This document shows, piece after piece, positions 10,287 to 23,027 of a DNA stretch of 64,000 bases (positions within the stretch are counted from its first letter, which is position 1; each line of letters opens with the position of its first letter). A program made the position numbers and the translations under genes. The notes beneath the pieces are model-generated. The model searched no databases. It was not told the origin of the DNA and was given only the letters and a program-made list of their open reading frames with translations. Origin of the DNA: Cryptococcus deneoformans JEC21 (lineage: Eukaryota > Basidiomycota > Tremellomycetes > Tremellales > Cryptococcaceae); assembly GCF_000091045.1 (NCBI RefSeq), contig NC_006687.1:360001-424000 (forward strand). The letters are read 5' to 3'.

Positions 10287-11374
10287 ATGTCCCGTCCTGC
10301 CCTCCTTCGTCCCTTCGCATCTATTCCCAGACAATCGTTTGCTGTTCGTGCTCCTGCAGCCGCCGGTATCAGGTTCATCAACTCCAAAGTTGGTTCTACT
10401 CGCGGTGCCGGTGCGGTCGACTACCGTGTTCTCGAGGGTATGGATGGTTTCCTCCCAAAAGAAAATTTTGACAGGTTGAAGGAGTGGCAGCTGGGTCTTT
10501 GGGAGAGATTACAAGCTGAAGTTCAGAGTGAGTCGGGGATTCGAATTTTGGGATGACGTCGAGTACGAAAAGATTGGCCAAGACTGATGGATTTCGATTA
10601 GACAACCCTGGATTGGTGGAGGTGAAGCAAAAGTGGGATCGAAGCGGGTTGGATATTACCGACTTATTGTCTACCACAGCCAAGGACAGGAGCTTGGGTC
10701 TGGCGTACAACTATGGAGCTTTATTGGCCAACAACTCTTTCTTCTTGGAAAGCCTTGTGAGTGATTTCTTTTTCTGGTGATAATGGTCCTATACTCATAT
10801 GACCTACAGAATGCCGGAGAACCCATTGAGCCCAGCAAGGTTTTCACTCCTGTGTTGGAGAAGCTTGAAGGTTACGCTGAGGGTATTATTGGTGGTGGCT
10901 GGTTATGGGTAGGTCATTCGTGAAATCCAAAAGTCCATGTCACGCTAAATAACGATACGCCTCTGCTAGATCGCCCGAACTGGCGACCACGAGGCTCAGA
11001 TTGATATTATCCCCACTTTCGGATCCGGTACCCTCCTTGTCTCTGGCCGAGCTCAACGTTCAGGTGCCGTCTTTGAAGAGCCTCTCGCATCCAGCCCCGA
11101 ACCCCCCGTCGTTACCTCTGACATGACCGGTCCTTCCCCCGTATCTGCTATCCCTGAAACCACTGCTCCTCCTTCCGTAGCCTCTCAAGGGTCCAATCTC
11201 AAGCGAGGATCTAGCATTTACCCTGCTCCTCTTGCCGTGCTCAATCTTTTCGAGCTTGCGTGGTTGGGTGACAAGTACGGCGTTTGGGCCAAGAGGCAAT
11301 ACGTGAGGGATTGGATCAAGAGTGTAGACTGGAAGAAGGTAGAGGAGAGGAACTCTCAAGTCACTGCCAAGTAA
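10287..11374 (+). CDS. Mitochondrial small-subunit ribosomal protein of the SOD-fold Mrp1/Rsm26 (mS42/mS43) type
   Basis: Exons 10287-10527, 10602-10756, 10810-10908 and 10970-11374 give 299 residues. The N-terminus MSRPALLRPFASIPRQS is a clear basic mitochondrial presequence. The body follows the iron/manganese superoxide dismutase fold: helical RSLGLAYNYGALLANNSFF, then GIIGGGWLWIAR (equivalent to the SOD GSGWVWL strand), then NLFELAWLGDKYGVWAKRQYV near the C-terminus. The metal-ligand residues of true SODs (the DxWEHAY block) are replaced, which is what distinguishes the mitoribosomal paralogues Mrp1 and Rsm26. A Pro/Ser-rich insert of about 45 residues interrupts the C-terminal domain. 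I cannot decide between mS42 and mS43. Confidence 0.8.
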
Positions 11375-12073
11375 GGTGATGGCTGCTGCGATAGATGGAT
11401 GCAGAAACTTTCCAAACTAATCCCAATCGCATTGTCGTTGATGTCTGATATATCCGTTGACATTATGCTTCCAGTTCAATATCTAGCAGGCGAGAGTGAC
11501 TACACCTATCGTGCTTATACTGGTCGGCCAGAACTTGCCTAGCTTTTTGCTCTCAGCCACAAGTATACCCCACACAAAGAGATTTGCAACTGATGAGGCT
11601 CGCGAGAGGCGAGACACGAAGTCATAATCTTTTACGTAATAGTAGCGGCTAAGTTTGACTTCGCCAAACAGCTAATCGACATTCCGTCCTCTCGTTTGTT
11701 CTTTTTGGTTTTCGTTGTGTAAAGTGACTAACTCCGAACTCGATCTCTCAGAATGGCACAGCTTGCTCTACGAAATACGGATCAACAGTCCGGAAGTTTA
11801 TAAACATGGAATCTTTCACATCGCTGCTCTAGGCAAGTTATACGACTAGGGCGTGCCGGTTTTCTCACCGGCCTATCCCCAGGACTCTCACCTCGCAGCG
11901 ACAGTCTGACGTACATAAACCTGGCCGTTTGCCTTTTGTCTTTCCCCCCATACTCTTCTCTTCATATCTTCTAGCTACAGCACTCTTCTGCGCTCACCAC
12001 AACTCCTTTACACACACACACTTACCTAACAGCTCTTTTACCTTGTAGTCCCACCAATCCAAACACTTTCAAA
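11375..12073. other. Intergenic region with a small perfect hairpin
   Basis: This 699-bp region lies between two genes on the same strand and should hold a 3' UTR, a promoter and the RhoGEF leader. The last 130 bp are pyrimidine-rich with a CACACACAC run, as common just upstream of fungal starts. At 11855-11872 there is a 6-bp perfect stem (GCCGGT/ACCGGC) with a 6-nt loop. No gene is evident. Confidence 0.4.
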
Positions 12074-13541
12074 ATGGGTTTCCGTCGATTTCTCGCCTCC
12101 TTACTCTGCGGTAGATCCATATCCTTCCCCACAGGTAGATTGTGTCTAAACTAAGTATACTTAGTGTCTAAGGCTCAGGCCGACACCGACTCTATCCTCC
12201 CCATCACCAAAGACTTTATCACCAGCAGCAGCTCCATCTCTTCTGCCTCCACAGCCAGTACTCGAACCAGCAACCGCTCTCAAGAAATCCTAGACAAGGC
12301 CTCTGGCCGTACCATGGTCCTTCAAGAATTTATCAGTTCTGAGGAGACTTATGTCAACCTCCTCGAAGAATTTGACGATATTTACATCCAGTCGGCCTGT
12401 GCACCCCTCATTTTTCACACAGGTGGAAAACTCTCACGCCAGGTGACTTTTTACACGGCCCTTACTCTGGAAGAACGCAGAACGATGTTTAATGGCCTCC
12501 AGGAGATTCTTAGCCTTCACCGCACGCTTGTACTTCCCAAACTCTTCGCTGCCACCCAAGTCCTTCTCACGCAAGGTGACGACCACGACGGACTTCGCTC
12601 CACCCATACAGCCTTTGAAGTCTGCCAAGTGATTTGCAAATTTGCTGACTGGTTCAAGATGTATTCTGCTTACAGCGTGACTTGCGATAATGCGACTGCC
12701 AGACTTACGCAATGGACCAACGGAATTAACATGGTCAGGCAAGACAAGAATCGTGTGCAGGCGTACTTGACCAAGTGCAAGGTCAACAAAAATCACTCGC
12801 AGATTAATATGACTGGTTACTTGCTTCTTCCTGTCCAACGCTTGACTCGTTACAAAATGCTGGTGAGTATCTCGCCCCTTTTACGAATAAAGCTGATTCC
12901 TTTTGATAGCTTGAACAACTCGAAAAGTACACCCCGGCCCCTCCAAGTGGAGCCAGGGACTACATCGGCGAGGCTTTATCCCGCATCTCTACCATCCTCG
13001 TTTATGTCAATGATTATAAACGCGATCTCGACGCTCGCTCCCGCCTGTGTCACTGGGCAGACCAAATTTCGTCTGTAGGACCTTCGCCTCTTGTTCAACC
13101 TCATCGCACATTGATTCGCGAAGGACCCATCAAATTCATTGCCCGCGGTGCCTTGCCCCAAAATACTTCTAAAACACTCAAGCATCGCCATGTGGACGAA
13201 TCAAAAAGGAGTATTGGGACCGTAAATAAGATGTGTATGGCAATACTTTGCCAAGATTTGCTTGTGCTCGTCGATAATGTTGCAAATAAACAAAAGGGTA
13301 AATTGGAGTTGGTAGATGTTGTGAGACTTAGTGCGATGGGCAATGCGAGAGTGGAATGGGGGAATGTAGTCGTGTTTGAAGCGTACAACAATGTGAGTCA
13401 TCACAGCCGTTTTTCCGACCTGCGTGTACTATTATGTCCTGACGCTTTTAGACTGAACAGGTCTCGTATTATCTTCGAGCGGACGACCAAGAGATTGCTC
13501 AGGGTTGGGTTGATGCTATCAACCAGTCAAAAAGATCATAG
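12074..13541 (+). CDS. Rho guanine-nucleotide exchange factor (DH-PH protein)
   Basis: Exons 12074-12110, 12165-12862, 12910-13392 and 13452-13541 encode 435 residues. The short first exon encodes MGFRRFLASLLC. After a Ser/Thr-rich stretch, the DH domain spans roughly residues 55-285: it opens with VLQEFISSEETYVNLLEEF (conserved region 1) and has the CR3 signature LLLPVQRLTRYKML ending exactly at an exon boundary. A PH-like domain follows (about 305-430), from IREGPIKFIARGA through VVVFEAYNN to a C-terminal YYLRADDQEIAQGWVDAI helix. It should activate a Rho/Cdc42-type GTPase at the membrane; the target GTPase cannot be told from sequence. The protein is compact, with no CNH, SH3 or BAR domain. 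Confidence 0.85.
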
Positions 13542-13939
13542 AATTGTCAAGCTCCTTTTGATTAGAGCTTATACTTGACGCTTACCAGCATACTACTTAC
13601 TGTAATTCCTTTTAATATGAGAGCTTCGTAATTCTTAAGCTCGCTATCTCTAGATATCGGCAGGGCATTTTGGTTTTCTGATTTGATTTTGAACTTTGTT
13701 TGTGCTTCTGTGATGACCATATACTTATTCTATAATCATCCAGGTTGTTTTTGTGGCATTATCATGCATGTATTCGGATTTTTGCTGCCCTTGACGAGAC
13801 CGGAAGACTCTTTACGCGACTAGTACTAGTAGACGATGAACGCGACGCCTTTGTTGTCTTCTTGTCAAAAGCATTCGTATTACATCTTGAATCTTGATTC
13901 TCCAATCTTTTCCAATCTTCCTCCTCGCCGGGAGACGTC
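13542..13939. other. Intergenic region
   Basis: This 398-bp spacer lies between tandem plus-strand genes. It is T-rich after the RhoGEF stop, consistent with 3' UTR, with a short ACTAGTACTAGTAG direct repeat near 13820. No gene is seen. Confidence 0.35.
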
Positions 13940-16584
13940 ATGTTCTCCCAGATCCCCTCAGCCCTCTACGAATCGCTCTTCCATGCTGCCGCCATAGACC
14001 TCGTCATTCCGGAAGTCTCGACCTTCAACCCGAATCCCTCGGACGATGACTTGCCGACATGGTGGGCTGCGCTCGAGCAAGCATCAGCCAGGAATACCGC
14101 ATTCTTTGGTGAGCGGTATCTATACAGCTTATATGCACATTGCTAATGCACCACAGACGAGAATCTCGACTATTTTGTCGCTATGACTTTGCCGGACGAA
14201 AGCTTAGCTGGATTACCTGGAACCACGGTGGTGGATGCTAAAGAGCCTCCTTCCGAGATGCTCAGATTTTTAGGACGTCTAGACGTGAGCTGTTATGTAC
14301 AATTTGTAGCCTTATACCTGCTGATGCCCGCTCAGTTGACAATGTCGGCATCATTCGTCCCCAAACTCCCTGCCATGGAAGTTCGTAGACCACCTGTAAC
14401 CTCTATATCCAATGGCAATCTCTCAGCACCGCAAACATCAGCAACCCTTGCCCCTCCCATGCTTAGTCATTCTCAGGCCGGAGCTGCGCGAGCAAACCCT
14501 TCGCCGACGAACCCACCCATAACGCCGAACCCGTTTCCGGCCATGTCATCTGAAGAAGAACAGTACGCGAATGTAGACGGTGTGGTGGTTTGGGAGGGCA
14601 AGGTGGAGGAGTCAAAAGCGGGGAACCAAAGGGAAAGCAAGAACGAAAACTGGCATTCTTGGGGAAGGAGGATATCCAGGAGGAACGGGGCCTGGGAGGT
14701 CATTTGGAAAGGGGAAATCCCGGTCGGTATGTGCAGTCTCTTCGTTAGCTCGTGCCCGGCCGTGACTGAAGGGACGAGCAGTATTTGTCCGTACGAATGT
14801 CGAAAACCCTGTACTCTCGTTAACGGCCTCGGTAACTCTTCGTGACCAGAATAGCCACAGCAAGGCACACCGGAAAGGCTTTAGCCTCGACGCTATATCA
14901 ATACGTAGCGGTACGGAGACTATCCGGACAGACGGCACCGAGTTTGAGGATTATGAGTCTGATGATGACGAAAGTTGGGCAGGTATGGAAGAAATTGATT
15001 TGCTTGGAGGTTTGGCTGGGAAGGAAAACATGATGCCTGCTAGTCGACTACCGGCACCAATACGGAACGATTTATTCATACCTGATGGGCCACTCCCATC
15101 ATCTTTACCTCTTTCAGCAATGACTCCTAACTCAGCTCCCCCTATCGTCACTCCCTCAACAGCTTCAACTGGAGCGCATCATGAAAGAGGCCCACTGCCC
15201 ACGACAACCGTAGCTACTCTCTCCACTACTCTACGCAAATCATTTCGCCGGATACTTGCCATTGCTCCTGGTATTCGAGTGAAAATGAACACTGTGACCT
15301 TGCCACAACTTCTTCCTCTCACACCATCATCCAACGGTGATGATGAAGACCATCAAGGTGAAACACGAGTGGCCATTGTCATCCATCTCGAAAACAGCAT
15401 AGAACCATCCATTCTACATGGCTTTGAAATATCACGAATCGACATTACCATTGGCGGCAAGTCCTCTGGTATCACAACAAAACTTTTATATCAGACGGAA
15501 GGTTCATCAGGGCATGATATTTTCCCAATTCGCCTAGGCTCGACAGAGCAGTATAATTTGTTCTACGTAGTAGACTTTGTGGGGGAGAGGACGAATGACC
15601 CTTTGCAGGAATCAATAGCAAGGAACTTGGGAGCGAGTGAGCAAGTCCGTCCAGTGTCTATTCACGTCATCGGCAGACCGTATCGTCTAAAGTCCTTGGA
15701 TTCGGATGAATACGACTATCCAACAAAGACCTTTGATTCTTCCTGGAACACCTCTATCGACTTGACCAACTTTTACGCTTCTCGACCACCCTCTGCTCGC
15801 CTTTCTCTCCAGAATCCCCCTCTGGCGGGCAACGCTCATCGCCCAACATCATTAAATCTTTCGAACCCTGTTCTCGGCGACAAGCGGTACAACATGGCCA
15901 GCCTTGTGTCCGCTGAGCAAGGCAGAGAGAGGGACAGTGTACAAACAAGGAATCGACCAATGATGCCTAGTCAAATGGTGCAGAATCGACGAGTAGTTTC
16001 CGGTGTTCGCGTCCCGTCGATGAATGGACCTCCGCGCGACTATGGTCTCTTGATGTCTGTCAAAATCCTTCCTCAATCCTCTTCTTCCACTCCTTCCGAC
16101 ACAATTAAACCCTTGGTCCCATTTTCCATCGAGGTTTTTGTCCATAACAGGACAGACCAAGTTCGTCGTTTTAGATTGATTGTACCGGGGAGAGAAGATG
16201 GCATCAGGTGGGAAGCGAGAGTGAGAGAAGTTTTGGAAAGGGGAATGAAAAAGGGTGGGGATCTTATGGGAGTTGGAGATGAAGCTTGTATGGTTATAAT
16301 GTCTCCACATTGGAAAGAAAAAGTGCTGACAACGAGCAGTTCTGAGAACGTCATTGGCTTCATACATCTCTGCATCAACGCCTCTCATACCACTAGAGGA
16401 TAACATCCGATGCGGTCCGCTCTTACCCGGCGCCAGTCTTTCAGCACGAATACGTTTCCTACCATTACGAGAGGGCATTCACCAGATAGAGAGGCTGAGA
16501 GTGGTAGGAGTTGGAGATGAGGTCGATTTTATGATGAGTCCTGTGATGGACGTCGTGGTTGGCAACGGTATCGATGGGATTTAA
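13940..16584 (+). CDS. TRAPPII-specific subunit Trs65-like protein
   Basis: Exons 13940-14108, 14157-14284, 14336-14726, 14782-16287 and 16340-16584 give 812 residues. The N-terminus has a short conserved stretch (DLPTWWAALEQASARNTAFF). The middle and C-terminal parts form beta-rich, Ig-like domains: VFVRTNVENPVLSLTASVTL, a GLLMSVKILPQ strand followed by PFSIEVFVHNRTDQVRRFRL, and a final ENDxRCGPLLPG-like block (LEDNIRCGPLLPG) with IRFLPLREGIHQIERLRV. This arrangement matches my memory of the Trs65 IgD3 domain of the TRAPPII tethering complex, which serves Ypt31/Rab11 activation at the late Golgi. The last intron (16288-16339) is needed for frame. The protein is low-complexity between domains. 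The family call is moderate. Confidence 0.65.
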
Positions 16585-16739
16585 TCTTACAAGACCTATA
16601 ATTGTTGTAAATAATGAAACCCGTTTGCATATGCATTGCTTGTGGAGCAAAAAAAAACAAACAAGAAAGTCAAAAGATAACTTTTAGTCAATGTTTTAGT
16701 CAATGCATCGTAGTCCCTCTAGAGGCCCAAACCAGACGT

Positions 16740-18840
16740 CTAAGGAGTAGCACGGCCCATGAAACGGGGGTAGAGAGAACATTCTCGGACAGTGTATCGT
16801 TTGAGGATCCAGGCAAGGAGTCGCTCGACACCCTATTATACCACTTGTCAGCCCGTACACTTTGACGATGAGCTGTCAAGACTTACCAAACCGTAACCAC
16901 CATGCTCGGTAGTACCATACTTCCTCTGGTCAGTAAACCAGTAGTATGGGTCAGCGGGGATGCCTTCTCTCTTGTAGCCGGCCATCAACTCTTCCAAATC
17001 GCTAATTCTCATACTTCCACCGACAACCTCACCAACACCAGGAACAAGGACATCGACACTCTCAGTAAAGTCGGGAGCGTCGTCCAAAGACTTCATGTAG
17101 AAGGACTTGAGTGACTTGGGGAAGTGAATAAGCATGATGGGCTTGTTAATTTGGTCGGTCATCTTTCGCTCAGCGGCCTCGGCGATGTCATCGCCCACGA
17201 CGTGGTCCTCGCCGTCTTCTCGCTTGATGCCGTGTTCGTTGAGGTACGTGATGGCATCACGGTAGTCGAGTCGGACGAAGGGGCGTTGAGGAGGGACAAA
17301 CTCGGGGTTAAGGGTCTTGATAATCTCGGAAGCAACGGGATCGGCGAGAAGGACGTCAATGACCTCGCAGATCTGAAAAAGAGATTAGAGACAAGCGTGT
17401 ATCATTTCTGGTATCAACTCACCATGTCTTCGAGGTGGTCAAGCAAGTCCTTGAACTTGATGAACACCAGCTCGGCCTCGAGGTGAGTATACTCTGATAA
17501 ATGTCTGCAAACGTTCAGCTTTCATATTGTACAGCCTACCAAACTTGCTCACCTCCTAGTCAAACTCTTCTCAGCCCTGAAACTTTCTTGAATACAGTAG
17601 ACGTCACCCAAACTAGGCAAGACAGTCTCGAGGTAGAGCTGACTACTCTGGGTGAGGTAGGCCTTGGATCCGTAGTAGTCAAATTCGAAAAGAGTAGAAC
17701 CACCCTCAACAGAGGTTTGGACCATACATGGCGGAGTAACCTCAGTGATTCGGCGCTTGTTGAAGCTCTCTCGGAAAGCACGGAGGAGGAGGGCACGGAA
17801 TCGCATAACAGAGGAGGCAATTTCACCACGGAGTTCGAGATGTCGGAGGTCAGCTCGGATAGAAGCCTCAGTGTCCTATAGCAAATCAGCAATGAGTACG
17901 TAAAGTGAGAGTAGATGGGCCCGCTTACAGGTTGGAGTCGGGATTCAAGAGCCTCGGCACCAGTGGGAGCCCTGCCAATGATCTTCCAATAGTCCACAGC
18001 CAACTCGACACCACCGGGTGCAGTTTGGCCTTCCTTGACTTTTTCAACGATACCGACAACCTCAATAGTGCACTCAAGGCTCAAGTCCAGGGCGTCAACA
18101 GTACGAATGCAATCGCCAGTGAGGATACATTGGAGGAATCCGGAACCGTCTCGGAGGACAACGAAGAAGTTGGTCTTTTGGGGTCGGAATCGGTGGACCC
18201 AACCCTGGAGACGAACTCGCTTACCAACGAGCTCGGGCACGGCCCAGATTTTGGCCTATACGTAACGTTAGCCGCGATATGGATATGTGTATCAAACGTA
18301 CAGATTTGGACTCCTTGGACGGGTCGTCGACAAGAACAACGTTCTTGGCTTCTTCTCTCCTAAGTCTATCCTTCTCGGCCTGTTCCTTTTTCTGCTTTTC
18401 AAGCCTCTCACCCTCAGCAGCGAGCTTGGCTTCGGCCTTCCTCCAGCCACCAATGCTCTTCACAAGCTTCTTCTTGGCGGAAGCAGAAAGCTCGATCCAG
18501 TCGTTGCGCTCAACAGAGTCGACCTTGCGGACCATAAAGGTTGCGACAGAAGAAGGGTTCGCGTCAGACTCGGGGGAGGGCTTGAAGGATTGGTAGGCAG
18601 CAAGAGGGGAAGCGAAGGGGGAGAGCTCGGCACCGGTTCCTTCTGTGTCAGATCCGGCCTTCTCATCGATGTAAACGACGGGGAGGTCTGATTCCGAATG
18701 AGTAATAGACAAGGAATGATACCAATGGACGTACCAGACTTTTGGTCCTCGCTCAGTTTGAGGGTGTCGGTGACAGCGTTGGCGAGTTTGGAGGCGACGT
18801 CTTGGGCCTGTTCTACAACTGAAGACTTTTGTTCTGACAT
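16740..18840 (-). CDS. DED81: Cytosolic asparaginyl-tRNA synthetase
   Basis: Seven exons (18735-18840, 18302-18687, 17929-18255, 17553-17875, 17423-17504, 16887-17372, 16740-16832) join in frame to 600 residues. The N-terminus has a eukaryote-typical extension with a Lys/Glu-rich helix (residues about 100-155). An OB-fold anticodon-binding domain follows ([18 protein letters not shown]), with a [13 protein letters not shown] strand. The class II catalytic core shows motif 2 around [21 protein letters not shown] and motif 3 [13 protein letters not shown], the latter split by the last intron. The protein ends PRFMGRATP, as AsnRS does. It charges tRNA-Asn with asparagine in the cytosol. It converges with the Trs65-like gene, 155 bp apart. 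Confidence 0.95.
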
Positions 18841-19356
18841 GGTGAAGGGAGAAATGAGGAGGAGAAAGAAAGGATAAGAAACAAGAAAGTTGTGTTGACC
18901 AGTATAATAAATCGGACTCGAAAGATACGCCAGGGGAAGGCCGAGCGTTTGATAGTTTGACAAAGGAAATACACGTCATGACTTTATTGGACCAAAGAAG
19001 TCCCCGGGGACTGAGGAGCGCGGTGTCAACTGGGAAGGTTATGAAGAATGACTCCTTTATTACAGGGGCAGCATTTTTAAGCGGCAGCTCTTTGTGCTGC
19101 ATCCCCCCTCATCCAAGTCCCCCGCCCCTCTCCTCATCTGTTCTGCCACGTGGCTGCCTTCCTGCACAACGCCCAGCGCGCTGCCTAGCACCGCCGATGT
19201 CAACATCATGTAAACAAACCAGGCACCATTAGATGATGTCACCGGGAATCTAGCCGGCCCGCCCTGTCTCTCGTACTAATGAACCGACTAATAATAACTG
19301 ATACTGTGCCAACTTGCAGTTTCTCTCCCAGCGAGTACATACTACCACAGCCCACA
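18841..19356. promoter_or_regulatory. Divergent promoter region between AsnRS and the hydrolase gene
   Basis: This 516-bp spacer lies between divergent starts. The centre is C-rich on the plus strand (around 19098-19140). An ATG at 19279 is in frame with the hydrolase start at 19357 and could be an alternative N-terminus of 26 extra residues. No named element is identified. Confidence 0.4.
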
Positions 19357-22300
19357 ATGACAGGCTTCGGCACTCCATCCGTGGCGGTCGCTGCAACACC
19401 AACAGTCATCTCCACCTTCTTTTCTCACATCCTCGCCCATCGTCGCCGCAAGAACGCTTCCAAAAAGTCTCTCGAGGCTGGCGGTCCTGGAGGTGGGCCG
19501 GAGGATCAGTTGACTTATGAAGAAGGGCTCCAAGTCGTCAGACGTTTCCTGGACTTTGCAAGCCATCATGGTGTAGAAGAAGTTCAGGCATTCACCGCTA
19601 TGTGGGTGCCGACGCCCCGTAAGTGCAACGTGACTGAACTGAAAATAACCGCAGCTGACACAAAACTTATCATTAGGCTGGGTCAAGCGAGATGTCATGG
19701 CGATACCTGATGAGAATATCAAGGAGGCAGAGGACATCCTTGCAAAGCATCTTTCGACGTATGGACCTCAGGGAGCTGAAGGAGGAGGATTGCAACTTGT
19801 AGGAGGCGACAAATGGTGGAGGGTCCGACGGCGCACCCTTGAGGGTGAATGGATAGAGGTGAGCAAGTCGTTCTGCACAACACAAATGAGATGCTCATGA
19901 ATTGGACTCAGATGCAGCAAGATTATCTCAAACGTACAGCTAAGAAGGCTGCCGCTGAACCATCCCCTGCAGCAACCTTGACATCTCCAACATCGTTAAC
20001 AGCTTCCAGCCGGAGTGATATGAGATATATGCCCCACAAAAGGGCTACAACAGGTAGTGTCATAGACAATGCTGGAGGTGAAGTGCTTGATGACCGTGTT
20101 ATCATGTACATCCATGGTATGTCCATCACTTGAAGCGCCTTATACGTACGGCGTAGTACGGCGTAGTTGACACAAAGTTAGGCGGTGCATTTTTCTTCTC
20201 TTCCCTAGAAACCCACCGATATCAAGTTCAACGACATGTTCGAAAGGCCGGCGCTCGCGCTTTCTGCCCAGCATACAGATTGTCCCCCCAATACCCTTTC
20301 GTGCGTACCCTCTTCACCTTTCCCAATGCCTTTGGCTGACATATCCTAGCCATGCGGTCTCCTCGACTGTCTCGCAGCCTACCTCTACCTCATCTCTCCT
20401 CCTCCCTCAGCCCCTCATCAACCCATACTTCCTACCAACATCATCCTCTCCGGTGATTCGGCAGGCGCTGGGATGGTCATCTCCCTTCTGGTGCTTATCA
20501 GGGAGATGGGATTACCCATGCCGGCCGGTGCGAGTTTGATTAGCCCCTGGGTGGATTTGACGCATAGCATGCCGAGTATTGGAGGTTGGGATGGAGGGGA
20601 CTTTATTCCTTCTTATGGGTGAGAACTTTTAAACATGTTGAAAGAGCGATTAGCTGACGACCTAGTAGTTTTCATTACAGACCAAGTTGCGCATGGCCGC
20701 CTTTGCCAGGAGACGGTATAGATGTGACGATGCCCGATGGATCTACCAACCGATACGATGAGCAGATTCAGATGTATTGGTAGGCCACTAATGTCCATGG
20801 TCAGGTTGGCTATTTACTGATGTCCTGTAGCCCCAATAATCTGTTGACTCATCCACTGGTATCACCCGTCAACCAAGGATCCTTGGGAGGTTTATGCCCT
20901 TTGCTCATTGTGAGTCGGAAATTACTACATGTTTAGTAAGTTAGACTTGCTGAACTTTGCAATGCAGGTTGGCGGTGGCGGAGAGCTCCTTCGTGACGAG
21001 GTCAGTGTCTAATGCTAGAATCCATTGCGCAAGCAAGCGAGACTAAACTCGCGTCTAGATCACTTACACGGCGTACAAAGCAGCCGACCCCGTGAAATAC
21101 CCTCCATCGTCAATTACACTGAGTCAGTACCCAGACCAGGCCAGCAAGGTCGCCAAGTACAAGCCTACCAAAGTGCATCTCCAGTTATACGAAGGAGGTT
21201 GCCATGTCGTGCCTACTCTGAGTTGGACCAAGAGTGCGAAATACATGTACCGAGCGTGTGCCAAGTGAGATTCAGTTGCCAGTAATAGAATGAAACGCGA
21301 GGTCTAACAAGTTTTTAGTTTTAACATTTGGGCATTCACTGCAGCCCGTAAAGCTTTGGAAAAGAAACTGCAGCATAAAGAGTCGTCTAGTTCTCTCAGA
21401 AAGCAACGTTCGGTGCCATCTCTCAAGCAGTACAAGGCCACCCAATTGCCCAACGGCCTTACTGCGCTCTCCATGTCCGATTCCTTGACAAATGGAATGG
21501 CCCTCTCATCCCTCTCCCTAACGGCCCCTGGAGTAATCAACGCCTCTTGGGCCCCTTCGTCCGTATCCACTTCCAGCCCCACCAGCAGACAATCCACTAT
21601 CGACTTTACTCAACCAGTCATCACTTCTGGAGCTGCTGTCGCTGCCAACACCAAACCCATCTCTTTCGGTGAGGTCCAATCTGAAGCAGAGTCGGATGAG
21701 GACGACATGTCTGTAACATCCGAAAGCACGGCTGCAGAAGAAGAAAGAGGTGATCCTGTCCCTACTAAAGGCATAGTGACTGTGCATGGCACTGAACCTC
21801 TTTATGGTAATGTTAATCTTGTATCCGAAAGAGTCTCTGTACATGGCAACATCCGACCATTCGAGCCTATCGAAGCTGTACCGGCACTCCAGCCTTCCTT
21901 GCGAGAACATATCGGCCAGGTTCACGGGGATGGAGCAATCCGCAAGTGGCTCGCCAGACGTCACGAATGGGATAGAAAGTACAGTAAAGACCTTGCTAAA
22001 TGGCGAGACATCAAACAGAAGGATAGGGCCAGGGCGGAAGCGGAAGGCTTCTTGACAAGGAATCTGCAAGGTGAGAGACCACCATTATGTTCGGTAGCAG
22101 GGATCTGGGATAAAGGGTTGGCGAGGGATGTGGCGAAGAGTGTAGATGAAGTGACGTCGAGAAGTATGGGTATGGGCTGGTGGACTAAATGGGGTTCAAA
22201 GGTGAGTATGATATCTTTTTAATTTTGGTTTGACTGACGGGAAAACATTCCTACAGGCCGACGAAGAGCACGCGGACAGACGGAAGACGCGCGAGAAGGC

Positions 22301-22505
22301 TGCCCGAGAAGAGGAACAGAACAAGCTTCACTCAGCAAAAGACCAAGGAATTCCCGATGCTATTCCCCCGGGACCTATGGCGACATCCGATCCGCCTACG
22401 GATGGAGCAGCGGGCACAGAACAGTTGTTTGACGAACCGGAAGCCATATTATTCGAGGACGCGGAAGGAGAGAGGAATGATGTCGAGACGGCAAGAGGGG
22501 TGTAA
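19357..22505 (+). CDS. HSL-family alpha/beta hydrolase with long C-terminal tail
   Basis: Eleven exons are joined in frame to about 865 residues: 19357-19618, 19677-19858, 19912-20116, 20182-20300, 20350-20618, 20669-20779, 20831-20909, 20968-21000, 21059-21264, 21319-22201, 22257-22505. The oxyanion-hole motif YIHGGAFFFSS (HGG at about 216-218) and the nucleophile motif GDSAG (290-294) mark the hormone-sensitive-lipase (GDXG) group. A late LYEGGCHVVPT segment supplies the likely catalytic His, and VGGGGELLRDE probably the acid. The catalytic half ends near residue 490. The remaining 370 residues are disordered, Ser-rich then Glu/Lys-rich. The substrate is unknown; family members cleave esters, steryl acetates or acylglycerols. 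A cytosolic or membrane-surface location is inferred; no signal peptide is visible. Confidence 0.82.
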
Positions 22506-22777
22506 TTCAGCGTCAACAGGATCTTTTTCTCCATGATTAAGCATGTTAACAGTAGACACAATAGCGGATGGCATTTTTGAAACGAGATAAGCATGCAAAC
22601 CAAAGTTTGATAACATTTATTGTCATCTGAATTGTTCAACTCGTTCTAGAGAAGAGGTGCCACACTGGCGGCCGGAGTCAAACGCCGCCACTCGTCACTT
22701 TCCATTTCTTGCGCCCTTTTGAGTTCTCTCGCTCACACTCTGCCTCCATATAGAACAACCACCAAAACATCCACAAA

Positions 22778-23027
22778 ATGTCTGCTCCTCAGTACCTCGG
22801 TCCCGCCAGCGCCCAGTCCGCTCCATCTCTCACCACTGTCCTCAAGGACCAAATAACCAACCCTGCCTACAGGGAGGGTAACCTCAAGTATGCCCGAATT
22901 TCAAGAGATTGTGTAGATTTGGCGGACTGACAGTCGTCATAGCATCCTCAAGGCGGTCTCCATCTTCGTTGTCGGTATCGCCTTTGCCCGATCAGGATTG
23001 AGCTCTGCTCTCGTTCCCGTTTTCTAA
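22778..23027 (+). CDS. Tom6-like mitochondrial import component
   Basis: Two exons (22778-22887 and 22943-23027) encode 64 residues. A Ser/Ala-rich N-terminal half is followed by NPAYREGNLNILKAV and a single C-terminal span IFVVGIAFARSGLSSALVPVF. Yeast Tom6 ends with a very similar pattern, a short amphipathic region then AFFVAGVAFxxS...LAPQL, and has almost the same length. Tom6 is a tail-anchored small subunit of the outer-membrane TOM40 pore. The match rests on pattern and size, so other small tail-anchored mitochondrial proteins remain possible. It is tandem with the hydrolase gene, 272 bp downstream. Confidence 0.65.

Noticed and set aside
11855..11872. Perfect 6-bp hairpin considered as a terminator
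   Set aside because: Intrinsic hairpin terminators are not used by RNA polymerase II; it has no U tract and is nearer the next gene's promoter. No function assigned.
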